DNA of 8,308 bases from Alphaproteobacteria bacterium (GCA_004356215.1 SMXR01000083.1:1-8308), one strand, 5' to 3'. Numbered from the stretch's first letter, positions 1 to 6,378 are shown. The notes: a model not told the origin generated them from the letters alone. Made by a program: numbers and translations.

Positions 1-513
1 CTCATCCGCAAACAAAAGTTTGGGATTGGGCGCCATTGCCCGGGCCAAGGCAACCCGTTGCTGCTCGCCGCCGGATAGTTGTGCCGGGTAATGTTCAAAC
101 CGGTGCCCAAGACCAACCGCCTTTAATTCTTCGTCCGCTTTTTCAAAGGCATATTTGTCACCGGAAAGTTCCAGAGGAACAGCTACGTTTTCCAGCGCCG
201 TCATGGTCGGGATCAGGTGGAACGCCTGCAGAATAATACCGATCCGATTGCGCCGGTGAAGCGCCAGCTCATCCTCGCTTAATTTACCATAATCCTTGCC
301 ATCAACCAGAACCTGGCCCGATGAGGCTTTCTCAAGCCCAGCCATAATCGCCATCAAGGTAGATTTTCCTGACCCCGAAGGGCCGACAATTCCAATCGCC
401 TTACCTTTTGGAATATCCAAAGAGACCCCGCGCAAGATATGAACGGGGCCGGCTAAACTTGAAAGTGTCAGGTGGACGTCCTTCAAGGAAATAAGTGTTT
501 CCATCGCGGCCAT
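1..513 (-). CDS. ybbA: ABC transporter ATP-binding protein, YbbA/LolD-type (partial, C-terminus off the left edge)
   Basis: This is the ATPase subunit of a MacB/LolD/YbbA-class ABC system, expected to work with a FtsX-type permease that would lie further left. The reading frame is open from ATG at 513 to base 1 and gives 171 residues with no stop, so about 55 residues are missing. Walker A (GPSGSGKS) is at 44-51, the Q-loop Gln at 96 (ILQAFHL), the signature LSGGEQQR at 146-153 and Walker B LLFADE at 166-171, ending exactly at the window edge. The phrase PTMTALENVAVPLEL is typical of this subfamily. The start is uncertain: neither ATG 513 nor the in-frame ATG at 504 (METLISLKDV) has a clear Shine-Dalgarno sequence. 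It is divergent from a tesA-like gene, as ybbA is in E. coli, which supports the symbol. The family assignment is firm; the transported substrate is unknown. Confidence 0.92.
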   Translation of the reverse strand, partial: MAAMETLISLKDVHLTLSSLAGPVHILRGVSLDIPKGKAIGIVGPSGSGKSTLMAIMAGLEKASSGQVLVDGKDYGKLSEDELALHRRNRIGIILQAFHLIPTMTALENVAVPLELSGDKYAFEKADEELKAVGLGHRFEHYPAQLSGGEQQRVALARAMAPNPKLLFADE

Positions 514-569
514 AGTGTTGACATAGAAATGAACCACGGTTTTTACAACAAAAAAGCGGTAAAATGACC

Positions 570-603
570 ATGTTTAGAGGTTTATCTGCATAAAAATAAA
601 CAT
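570..603. repeat. Nested AT-rich inverted repeats between ybbA and tesA
   Basis: Two inverted repeats share almost the same centre. The outer arms are ATGTTTA (570-576) and TAAACAT (597-603). The inner arms are TTTAT (581-585) and ATAAA (590-594), around CTGC. They lie in the 127-bp region between the divergent starts. This could be an operator for a dimeric regulator or a weak hairpin in the leader. No regulator is identified. Confidence 0.35.
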
Positions 604-640
604 ATTGAAGTCAAATGGAAAACTTCCCATATCTAATGCC

Positions 641-1276
641 ATGAAAAACTTACGCTTTATATCATTGGCTTTGTTCGCCTTTTTCCTGTTTTTTGTCAGG
701 GCAGCAGACGCCGAAGAAAAAGTTATTCTGGCAATGGGTGACAGCCTGATGGCCGGATATAACCTGCCACCCAATGCCTCATTTCCAGCGCAACTTGAAA
801 CCTGGCTTAGGGAACAGGGTGCTGATGTCCGGGTTTTAAATTCAGGCGTTTCCGGCGATACCACCGCATCAGGGCGATCACGGCTTGACTGGTCGCTGGC
901 CAGCGTGCCCGGCGGGAAGCCCGATTTGTTTATTCTGGAATTTGGCGGTAACGATATGCTACGCGGAATTGACCCCCGGGTAACGCGCGCAAATATGGAT
1001 GCGATTTTAGAAAAATTGAGCGGTCTGAATATCCGGGTTCTAGTTATGGGGATGCAAGCGCCGCCAAATATGGGCGCGGAATATGGACGTGAATTCAATG
1101 CCATTTTTCCGGAGCTGGCAGAAAAGTACGGGACCGAGCTTTATCCGTTTTATCTTGAAGGCGTTGCCGCCATTCCCAGCCTGAACCTCGAGGATGGCCT
1201 TCACCCTAATGAACAAGGGATTGAGATCATGGTGAAAAATTCAGGGCCCATGATTCTTGGTCTAATCGGGGATTAA
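641..1276 (+). CDS. tesA: Periplasmic GDSL lipase / arylesterase, TesA-type (acyl-CoA thioesterase I family)
   Basis: This is a secreted SGNH hydrolase that cleaves acyl esters or thioesters. I chose ATG 641 over the in-frame TTG at 605 because it places a signal peptide at the N-terminus: MKNLR, a hydrophobic core at about 6-19, then AADA with likely cleavage after Ala24. The result is 211 aa, close to the 208 aa of E. coli TesA. All SGNH blocks are present: GDSLMAGYNL with nucleophile Ser35, SGVSGDTT with oxyanion Gly72, GGND with Asn104, and DGLHPNEQG with Asp185 and His188. No strong ribosome binding site precedes 641. The gene is divergent from the ybbA-like ATPase and followed 27 bp later by thpR on the same strand, so the two may be co-transcribed. 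True substrates cannot be read from sequence; members of this family act on a broad range of acyl esters. Confidence 0.93.
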   Translation: MKNLRFISLALFAFFLFFVRAADAEEKVILAMGDSLMAGYNLPPNASFPAQLETWLREQGADVRVLNSGVSGDTTASGRSRLDWSLASVPGGKPDLFILEFGGNDMLRGIDPRVTRANMDAILEKLSGLNIRVLVMGMQAPPNMGAEYGREFNAIFPELAEKYGTELYPFYLEGVAAIPSLNLEDGLHPNEQGIEIMVKNSGPMILGLIGD

Positions 1277-1294
1277 AAAAGCTTCTTTTTTTAA
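1273..1294 (+). repeat. A-run/T-run hairpin at the tesA stop codon
   Basis: TTAAAAAAG (1273-1281) and CTTTTTTTAA (1285-1294) pair around a CTT loop and overlap the tesA TAA at 1274-1276. The stem has a single G-C pair and one extra T. It resembles a weak terminator or attenuator ahead of thpR, but its low GC makes function doubtful. Confidence 0.25.
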
Positions 1295-1303
1295 GGATGG
1301 GAT

Positions 1304-1849
1304 ATGGTCCGTCTTTTTACAGCCATCCAGCTGCCAGAAACACAAAAAGAAGTCCTTTTGTCCATGATGGGGGGATTGCCCCATGCCCGCTGGCAGGGAA
1401 AAGACCAGCTTCACCTGACCTTACGTTTTATCGGTGAGGTGGATAAAACTTTGGCCGAAGAAATCCGTCTTTTGCTATTCACAATTTCCTTTTCCCCCTT
1501 TCACCTTTGCCTTCAGGGTCTTGGGCTCTTTGGTTCAAAAAGAAAACCAAGAATGATTTGGGTGGGGGTCGAAAAACCGGAACCGGTGATTTCCCTTTCC
1601 CAAAAAATCACCAATTCCCTACGCCAGGCCGGGCTCCCGCCAGAAAACCGAAAATTCAAGGCCCATGTCAGTCTGGCACGGATCAAGGGGAATAACGGCC
1701 TGAAGTTGCCGTGGTTTTTGGAGGAGCATCAAGGTTTCGGATTGGATCCTTTTAAGGTCACCGAATTCACCCTGGTACAAAGCCATTTAAGCCACACCGG
1801 CGCAGACTATAAAATTCTCGAACGCTACCCTGCGAAGGGAGCTCAATAG
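1304..1849 (+). CDS. thpR: RNA 2',3'-cyclic phosphodiesterase (2H phosphoesterase, former 2'-5' RNA ligase)
   Basis: This cytosolic 2H phosphoesterase opens 2',3'-cyclic phosphates on RNA and, in the reverse reaction, joins 2'-5' linkages. The protein is 181 aa, the usual size for the family. Both catalytic tetrapeptides are visible: HLTL (His37, Thr39), followed by the typical RFIGEV, and HVSL (His121, Ser123). The N-terminus MVRLFTAIQLP is also the standard family start. An AAGGA sequence lies just upstream of ATG 1304. The gene ends in TAG, and its last 7 bases overlap the end of the convergent fructosamine-kinase gene. The physiological RNA substrate is not known from sequence. Confidence 0.93.
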   Translation: MVRLFTAIQLPETQKEVLLSMMGGLPHARWQGKDQLHLTLRFIGEVDKTLAEEIRLLLFTISFSPFHLCLQGLGLFGSKRKPRMIWVGVEKPEPVISLSQKITNSLRQAGLPPENRKFKAHVSLARIKGNNGLKLPWFLEEHQGFGLDPFKVTEFTLVQSHLSHTGADYKILERYPAKGAQ

Positions 1850-2712
1850 CCTAGTTTTTTCAGGATGGTTTCGATGCTGCCAACATAATGACCGCCAAAC
1901 CAGTAGGCATGAAACAACAGCGGCCAGAGGTTATAGATATCCCTCCGTTCTTCAAAAAATCCCTGCTTGATTTTATACGTTTCCAGGTAGCCGGAAAAAA
2001 ATTCCTCGCTGAATGATCCAAACAAGGTGGCAAAGGCGAGATCGGCCTCTGGATCGCCAAAATAAATCGCGGGATCAATAAATGCCGCACACTGGCTTTG
2101 GTTGAATAATACATTGCCACCCCAAAAATCACCGTGCAACAGCGAAGCCTTATCCGGGGCCTGTAAATAATGTTCCAGCTTACCGCAAAAGGCCTCAAGC
2201 CTGGCGCGCAGCCCGGTATCAATTTTTCCGGCGTCGCAAGCGATCGCGGTCATATAAAGCAGCCGTTGGTCTCTGAAAAAAGAAACCCAATCCTCAGACC
2301 AAGGGTTGGGTTGCCGGGTTGGCCCAAAAATTGTGTCCCCTGCAAAGCCGAATTTATCAGATGTCGTTGCATGAAGTGTGGCCAGCATTCGTCCGGCTTC
2401 GCGCTCACCGGCCCTCCCTTTCTGGCCATCATTTTCAATAAAGTTTAGCAGCAAAACCCCGTCACCCTCCCCCATCACCCTGGGAAACCGGGCGGCGGTA
2501 TGGTCCACCAGGTAGGTCAGCATCCCGGCTTCTGCCCTGCATAAGTGTTCAAAGCCGGGAAGGCCCACTTTTGCGGCCAGGGTTTCACCGCTAGCGAGGC
2601 CAACCTTATAGACATTGGCCCAACCGCCCCCTGCCAAGTGGGAAATGGTCTTTACAGTTTCAGAAAGATGCTTTTTTATAGAAGTCGTAATGAGAGTTTC
2701 CGCTGACGTCAT
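1843..2712 (-). CDS. Fructosamine/ribulosamine 3-kinase family protein
   Basis: This kinase-fold enzyme phosphorylates ketosamines formed when sugars react with protein lysines; the 3-phosphate then falls off and frees the amine. The 289 aa length matches the family. Visible elements are a glycine-rich loop (GGGWANVY, 28-35), a likely ATP-binding Lys48, the family hallmark QPNPWSEDWVSFF (134-146), the catalytic loop HGDFWGGN (193-200, Asp195) and the metal-binding IDP (212-214, Asp213), followed by YFGDPEADLA. ATG at 2712 overlaps the TGA of the upstream phosphatase gene (ATGA), which implies translational coupling, and no separate strong ribosome site is seen. It is the last gene of a dinB/phosphatase/kinase operon. 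Published biochemistry on bacterial members favours ribulosamine or erythrulosamine over fructosamine as substrate; which applies here is open. Confidence 0.93.
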   Translation of the reverse strand: MTSAETLITTSIKKHLSETVKTISHLAGGGWANVYKVGLASGETLAAKVGLPGFEHLCRAEAGMLTYLVDHTAARFPRVMGEGDGVLLLNFIENDGQKGRAGEREAGRMLATLHATTSDKFGFAGDTIFGPTRQPNPWSEDWVSFFRDQRLLYMTAIACDAGKIDTGLRARLEAFCGKLEHYLQAPDKASLLHGDFWGGNVLFNQSQCAAFIDPAIYFGDPEADLAFATLFGSFSEEFFSGYLETYKIKQGFFEERRDIYNLWPLLFHAYWFGGHYVGSIETILKKLGY

Positions 2713-3209
2713 GGCCTATGATCAGGAAAATACTTGACCATCAGGGTTTCCAAGAGCCCCTCGGCACCTTCTGTGATCAGCGCCAGACAATTCTGGAAAC
2801 CATCGACACCGCCGTAATAAGGGTCAGGCACCTCTTGAATTCCCGAAGCGGAATGGTTCAAAAGAAAGTCGATTTTATTCTGGTGTTCTTCAGGAACCCT
2901 TTGCCGCAGATTGCGAATATTGGTCTGATCCATAGCCAAGATATAGTGAAATTTCTCAAAATCTTTGTTGGTTATTTTCCGTGCTCGTTGGCCGCCAATA
3001 TCAAATCCGGCGATCAACCCGGCTTCGCGTCCGCGTTCATCCGGTGGCTCACCTACGTGCCAACTTGAGGTCCCGACAGAATCAATCAAAAAGTGTTTTT
3101 CAAGCCCTTCAGCGATGACCAGATGGCGAAACACCCCTTCTGCCAAGGGTGAGCGACAAATATTGCCTAGACACACAAATAAAACCCCAATTTTTTTGCT
3201 GCCTGCCAT
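2709..3209 (-). CDS. Low-molecular-weight protein-tyrosine-phosphatase family protein
   Basis: This is a cytosolic LMW-PTP fold phosphatase that works through a cysteinyl-phosphate intermediate. The P-loop is at the N-terminus, CLGNICRS, with nucleophile Cys13 and Arg19 (Cx5R). The general acid is Asp129 in DPYYGG, and the SVGTSSWHVG region (44-53) is typical. The length is 166 aa, slightly above the usual 150-160. AAGG in GAAGGTG precedes ATG 3209, which sits one base after the TAG of the DinB-family gene; its TGA overlaps the kinase start. Bacterial LMW-PTPs often control exopolysaccharide export with a tyrosine kinase, but no such genes are nearby. The tight linkage to a fructosamine-kinase homologue suggests instead a small-molecule or protein-bound sugar-phosphate substrate, such as ribulosamine 5-phosphate, as shown for other family members. 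That role is inferred from context. Confidence 0.93.
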   Translation of the reverse strand: MAGSKKIGVLFVCLGNICRSPLAEGVFRHLVIAEGLEKHFLIDSVGTSSWHVGEPPDERGREAGLIAGFDIGGQRARKITNKDFEKFHYILAMDQTNIRNLRQRVPEEHQNKIDFLLNHSASGIQEVPDPYYGGVDGFQNCLALITEGAEGLLETLMVKYFPDHRP

Positions 3210-3210
3210 T

Positions 3211-3723
3211 CTACACCTTCATGCCTTCCAGTTTTTCCAGAGTATAATACATTAAATCAAGGGCGGGAGGATCATTCATTTCCGCGCTTAACATTCCATG
3301 CACTTGGCCGCGGTGGTGAGTTTGGTGGTTAAAAAAATGGCCAAGGGCCAGCGACAACGGGGCATCGTGGGGATTGCCCGCCATGTCAGTGTATCCAAGA
3401 ATTTCTGATAAATGCTGGTCGGTCAGGGAAATGGTAAAATCTATAATTTTATCGTCCATCACTTTCCGAGCACCTTGTAGCCCATCAAAGTCTTCAAAAA
3501 GAATCGCGTCCAGAGTTTTCGGAGCGCCGTTTTCACCCAAAAACCGCGCCATCCAAATCATATCCGCAACCAGAAGGTGGTTAAGTGTTTTGTGGATTGA
3601 GTTAAAAAATGATGGTCTTTCTTTAAAGTAAGCGCTCTCATCCAGAGCCCCGCAAACCGAATAAAGCTTCCGGTTAGCCCAGGTATTATAATTGGCCAGA
3701 TGGATAAAATAAGACGCGAGCAT
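3211..3723 (-). CDS. DinB-family putative metal-dependent protein
   Basis: This is a DinB/YfiT-like four-helix bundle protein of 170 aa. The three metal ligands expected for the superfamily are visible: His49 in the NHLLVADMIW helix, and His133 and His137 in FFNHQTHHRGQVH. The N-terminus (FIHLANYNTWANRKLY) is typical of the group. AAGGA (plus-strand 3731-3735) is 7 bases upstream of ATG 3723 and sits in the loop of a small hairpin with arms at 3725-3730 and 3736-3741. It is the first gene of a three-gene operon with the phosphatase and fructosamine kinase. Characterised superfamily members include thiol-dependent transferases such as bacillithiol transferases, but the reaction of this protein is unknown. 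The name refers to a Bacillus damage-induced gene, not to DNA polymerase IV. Confidence 0.88.
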   Translation of the reverse strand: MLASYFIHLANYNTWANRKLYSVCGALDESAYFKERPSFFNSIHKTLNHLLVADMIWMARFLGENGAPKTLDAILFEDFDGLQGARKVMDDKIIDFTISLTDQHLSEILGYTDMAGNPHDAPLSLALGHFFNHQTHHRGQVHGMLSAEMNDPPALDLMYYTLEKLEGMKV

Positions 3724-3787
3724 ATCTTTTTCCTTAAAAGAAAGATGCGAACCGTTTAAGTTTAGGCGAGAAAGGGTCGTATTAAAA

Positions 3788-4501
3788 GTGTCTCGTTACC
3801 AAAACATAGTCATTCTGACCGGTGCGGGGATTTCTGCCGAATCCGGGCTATCCACCTTTCGCGGCGCCGGAAGCCTTTGGGACGGGCACAGGGTTCAGGA
3901 TGTTGCAACCCCCGAAGCCTTTGCCAGAGACCCTGATCTTGTTCATGAATTTTACAATATGCGACGAAGCAATCTGTTGAAGGTCAAACCCAATGCCGCC
4001 CACGATGCATTATCACGGTTGGAAAAAAGACATAATGGAAGCGTTCAGATAATCACCCAAAACGTCGATGACTTGCATAAGCGTTCAGGCAGTAAAAACG
4101 TCCTTCATATGCATGGGGAGATTTTGAAAGCGCGGTGCCGGAATTGTCATAAAATTTTTGACTGGAAAAAAGATTTAACCGAAGAAACCACTTGTCCAAC
4201 CTGCCAGACAACCCCGTCGCTTCGGCCGCACATTGTCTGGTTTGGCGAAATGCCCCTTAAAATGGAAGAGATTGAAGTGGCGCTTTATACCGCCGACCTG
4301 TTTTTGTCGATCGGCACTTCGGGCAATGTTTACCCGGCCGCCGGTTTTGTTGCCGAGATAAAAAACATGGGCAAAGCCCACAGTGTTGAGTTGAATCTGG
4401 AGCCTTCGGAGGGCCAGTTTCTGTTTGCCGAAGGGATCTATGGCAAGGCGACAAAAATTGTTCCAGAATTTGTTGAAACCCTGCTAAAAGAAAACCCCTA
4501 A
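3788..4501 (+). CDS. cobB: NAD-dependent protein deacylase, sirtuin (CobB/Sir2, class III-like)
   Basis: This enzyme removes acyl groups from lysines using NAD, releasing O-acyl-ADP-ribose and nicotinamide. The protein is 237 aa, close to the short form of E. coli CobB. Motifs in order: GAGISAESGLSTFRG (12-26) for NAD, TQNVDDLH (90-97), HMHGE with catalytic His109, and a zinc ribbon of Cys117, Cys120, Cys136 and Cys139. Tyr56 and Arg59 (FYNMRR) match the Tyr-x2-Arg pair that binds negatively charged acyl groups, so desuccinylase or demalonylase activity is likely besides deacetylation. The start is GTG 3788 with AAGGG about 10 bases upstream; no better in-frame start lies nearby. The gene is divergent from the DinB operon (64 bp) and followed directly by the pterin dehydratase gene. 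Confidence 0.95.
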   Translation: MSRYQNIVILTGAGISAESGLSTFRGAGSLWDGHRVQDVATPEAFARDPDLVHEFYNMRRSNLLKVKPNAAHDALSRLEKRHNGSVQIITQNVDDLHKRSGSKNVLHMHGEILKARCRNCHKIFDWKKDLTEETTCPTCQTTPSLRPHIVWFGEMPLKMEEIEVALYTADLFLSIGTSGNVYPAAGFVAEIKNMGKAHSVELNLEPSEGQFLFAEGIYGKATKIVPEFVETLLKENP

Positions 4502-4506
4502 GGAGG
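4501..4506 (+). promoter_or_regulatory. Strong Shine-Dalgarno site for phhB, overlapping the cobB stop
   Basis: AGGAGG begins on the last base of the cobB TAA (4499-4501) and lies 5 bases before ATG 4512. It selects ATG 4512 over the TTG at 4509 as the start and points to co-translation of cobB and phhB. Confidence 0.8.
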
Positions 4507-4511
4507 AATTG

Positions 4512-4811
4512 ATGGGTAAAAAACTTGAAGGTGATGTGCGCGCTGCCGAGCTAGGAAACCTTGAAGGCTGGGGTGAGGTTGAAGGCCGCGACGCCATACA
4601 GAAAACCTTCAAATTCAAAAATTTCAACGAGGCTTTCGGGTTCATGACCCGGGTTGCCCTGAAGGCCGAACAAATGGACCACCATCCCGAATGGTTCAAT
4701 GTTTATAACCGCGTCGAAGTAACGTTAACGACCCACGATGCCGATGGCCTGACCATGAGCGATATCAAGCTGGCACATTTTATGAATACCGCCGTCGCCG
4801 ATAAATCCTGA
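4512..4811 (+). CDS. phhB: 4a-hydroxytetrahydrobiopterin dehydratase (pterin-4a-carbinolamine dehydratase)
   Basis: This enzyme dehydrates 4a-hydroxy-tetrahydropterin, the by-product of aromatic amino acid hydroxylases, so that the pterin can be recycled. It is 99 aa, normal for this small cytosolic family. The active-site signature is intact: EQMDHHPEWFNVYNRV (53-68, with His57 and His58) followed by TLTTHDADGLTMSD (71-84, with His75). It follows cobB with no gap beyond the Shine-Dalgarno sequence and ends 3 bases before the end of the convergent permease gene. No phenylalanine hydroxylase gene is in the window, so the pathway partner is either elsewhere or the protein serves another pterin-related role. 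Confidence 0.93.
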   Translation: MGKKLEGDVRAAELGNLEGWGEVEGRDAIQKTFKFKNFNEAFGFMTRVALKAEQMDHHPEWFNVYNRVEVTLTTHDADGLTMSDIKLAHFMNTAVADKS

Positions 4812-4830
4812 AAATCACTTTCCTGATTTT
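4811..4830. terminator. Weak possible bidirectional terminator between phhB and the permease gene
   Basis: AAAATCA (4811-4817) and TGATTTT (4824-4830) form a perfect 7-bp stem around CTTTCC. The stem overlaps the stop codons of both convergent genes and supplies a T-run on either strand. It has only one G-C pair, so stability is low. Confidence 0.3.
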
Positions 4831-5696
4831 GCCATCACGGCTTCGCGGTGGGCAACGAAAACCGTTGACCCGAGAATAACAGCTGCGCCAATCCAGGCAA
4901 TTAAATCAACACTTTCGCCAAAGGCGACAAGCCCAAGTATGGTGGCGAACAGCATCCTTGAAAAATCGATTGGCAGGACGGCGGTAGCCTCGGCATTGGC
5001 AAAGGCCCGGGCCAGCGCGGTGTGTGCCAAACCAACCAAAATGCCCATGACAATCAGGATCATGAGGTCCCGGGGTGATGGCCAGGTCCAGAAAAACAGG
5101 GCAACAAGGAAGCTTCCGGGCAAAACAAATAAAAACGAATAAAGCGCAATGAGCTGGGGCCGGTCGGTGCTGGACAGCGATTTGATCACAATTAAAGACC
5201 CGGCAAGCATGAGCGAGCCAAAAAAAGCAGCAAGCAACCCTGGCGTAAGCTCCTGAAACCCAGGCCGCAAAACCACCAGAACACCTATGAAACCCAATAT
5301 GATTGCCGTGATCCGGCGTACATGCACCTTTTCTTTCAAAATCAGGACCATCCCCGCCGCCGCAAAAACCGGCGCGGAATAGCTGATCGCAACTGTTTCA
5401 GCCAAGGGGATATGCGCCACCGCATAAAAAAGGCCGAGGGTGCCAAAAAATGAAAAAAATCCGCGCAGACCGTGCCGGCCCAAATATTTAGTCTTTAAAA
5501 TCGAAATTCCGTTTTTGAAAAGAAACGGGGCAAACGCTAAAATCGCAAAAAGCGTCCGGTAAAAAACAATAACAAATGGGTGCATATTTTCGGAAGCAAC
5601 CCGGATCAGGCCCCAAATAATAACGAACAGAAAACAAGACCAGAGCATCCAGAGCGGCCCCTTAAGGTGCTGGGGAATGACCGGTCGGATGTCCAT
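4815..5696 (-). CDS. EamA/DMT-family membrane transporter, ten TM segments
   Basis: This is an inner-membrane permease of the drug/metabolite transporter superfamily, 293 aa, built from two EamA repeats (about 17-144 and 157-283). Ten hydrophobic segments can be drawn at roughly 15-33, 40-60, 78-96, 102-121, 128-144, 153-172, 182-203, 210-229, 238-259 and 264-283. The phrases IPLAETVAISYSAPVF and GFIGVLVVLRPGF in the first repeat are typical of EamA proteins. AAGGA (plus-strand 5705-5709) lies 8 bases upstream of ATG 5696. The gene follows scoB by 28 bp on the same strand and is probably the third gene of the scoAB operon. The substrate cannot be told from sequence; members move metabolites such as amino acids or S-adenosylmethionine. 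Co-transcription with a CoA-transferase hints at a carboxylic acid or related metabolite, which is only a guess. Confidence 0.93.
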   Translation of the reverse strand: MDIRPVIPQHLKGPLWMLWSCFLFVIIWGLIRVASENMHPFVIVFYRTLFAILAFAPFLFKNGISILKTKYLGRHGLRGFFSFFGTLGLFYAVAHIPLAETVAISYSAPVFAAAGMVLILKEKVHVRRITAIILGFIGVLVVLRPGFQELTPGLLAAFFGSLMLAGSLIVIKSLSSTDRPQLIALYSFLFVLPGSFLVALFFWTWPSPRDLMILIVMGILVGLAHTALARAFANAEATAVLPIDFSRMLFATILGLVAFGESVDLIAWIGAAVILGSTVFVAHREAVMAKSGK

Positions 5697-5713
5697 CTAA
5701 ACCGTCCTTTTTC

Positions 5714-5732
5714 AAAACTAAACGTTAGTTTT
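5714..5732. repeat. Perfect AT-rich inverted repeat at the scoB stop codon
   Basis: AAAACTAA (5714-5721) and TTAGTTTT (5725-5732) are perfect 8-base arms around ACG. The repeat covers the scoB stop (TAA, 5725-5727 on the minus strand) and lies just upstream of the permease Shine-Dalgarno site. It could be a weak terminator or RNA-processing hairpin that reduces permease expression relative to scoAB; with one G-C pair it may also do nothing. Confidence 0.3.
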
Positions 5733-6375
5733 TGATCAGATCATCTGCGACCTTAAAGGCCGCCTCGGTCCTTTGTTTTACTTCTTCAACCGTAACATCG
5801 GGGGCCAGTTCGGTAAGCCTCATGCCACTGTCATCAATATCAAAAACGCCAAGGTCGGTGATAATACGATCCACCACCTTCACCCCGGTTAGCGGCAATA
5901 CGCAGTTTTTAAGAAGCTTGGCTGCACCTGATTTGGCATTGTGGTCCATGATCACCACCACGCGTTTAACGCCAGCCACCAAATCCATAGCACCGCCCAT
6001 ACCCTTGACCATTTTTCCGGGAATCATCCAGTTAGCAAGGTCACCCTCTTCGGATACTTCCATCGCCCCCAGGATTGACAGGTCGATATGGCCACCGCGG
6101 ATCATGGCAAAGCTGTCAGCGCTGGAAAAATAACTGGTGCGGCGCAATTCGGTGATGGTCTGTTTGCCGGCATTAATCAGGTCGGCATCCACCTCGTCTT
6201 CAGTGGGAAATGGTCCCATCCCGAGCATGCCGTTTTCGCTTTGCAAGGTAACGTCAACCCCATCCGGGATATAATTGGCAACCAGGGTGGGAATACCAAT
6301 ACCCAAATTTACATAAAACCCGTCCTGAAATTCTCTGGAGGCGTGTTTCGCCATCTCTTCACGTGTCCATGGCAT
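5725..6375 (-). CDS. scoB: Succinyl-CoA:3-ketoacid CoA-transferase subunit B
   Basis: This is the beta subunit of a class I CoA-transferase that moves CoA from succinyl-CoA to acetoacetate. The 216 aa protein carries LGIGIPTLVANYIP (24-37) and the catalytic SENG motif with Glu47, which forms the glutamyl-CoA thioester. GGHIDLSILGAMEV and GAMDLVAGVKRVVVIMDH further support the SCOT type. GGAGG (plus-strand 6384-6388) lies 8 bases before ATG 6375, inside the end of scoA; only 3 bases separate the two genes, so subunit synthesis is coupled. Close relatives include 3-oxoadipate CoA-transferase (PcaJ) and AtoA, but no aromatic-degradation genes are nearby and the sequence reads as SCOT. Confidence 0.95.
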   Translation of the reverse strand: MPWTREEMAKHASREFQDGFYVNLGIGIPTLVANYIPDGVDVTLQSENGMLGMGPFPTEDEVDADLINAGKQTITELRRTSYFSSADSFAMIRGGHIDLSILGAMEVSEEGDLANWMIPGKMVKGMGGAMDLVAGVKRVVVIMDHNAKSGAAKLLKNCVLPLTGVKVVDRIITDLGVFDIDDSGMRLTELAPDVTVEEVKQRTEAAFKVADDLIKN

Positions 6376-6378
6376 GGT

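Noticed and set aside
518..565. TTGACA at 518-523 as the -35 box of a tesA promoter, with TAAAAT at 560-565.
   Set aside because: The spacing between them is far too long (36 bases), and no good -10 lies 16-18 bases after TTGACA; TTTACA at 542-547 is too close to TAAAAT.
605..640. Longer tesA start at TTG 605.
   Set aside because: It adds a polar 12-residue extension before an otherwise typical signal peptide; ATG 641 gives the standard form and family length.
574..1104. A 176-codon minus-strand open frame.
   Set aside because: It lies antisense to tesA, has no domain features, and is explained by the codon pattern of the real gene.
3211..3723. DNA polymerase IV, sometimes also called DinB.
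   Set aside because: The protein is a 170-residue helical-bundle DinB/YfiT-type protein with three metal-ligand histidines and has no polymerase motifs.
5732..6133. A 133-codon plus-strand open frame rich in Ser, Thr and Ile.
   Set aside because: It is a shadow of scoB; its low-complexity composition reflects reverse-complement codons.
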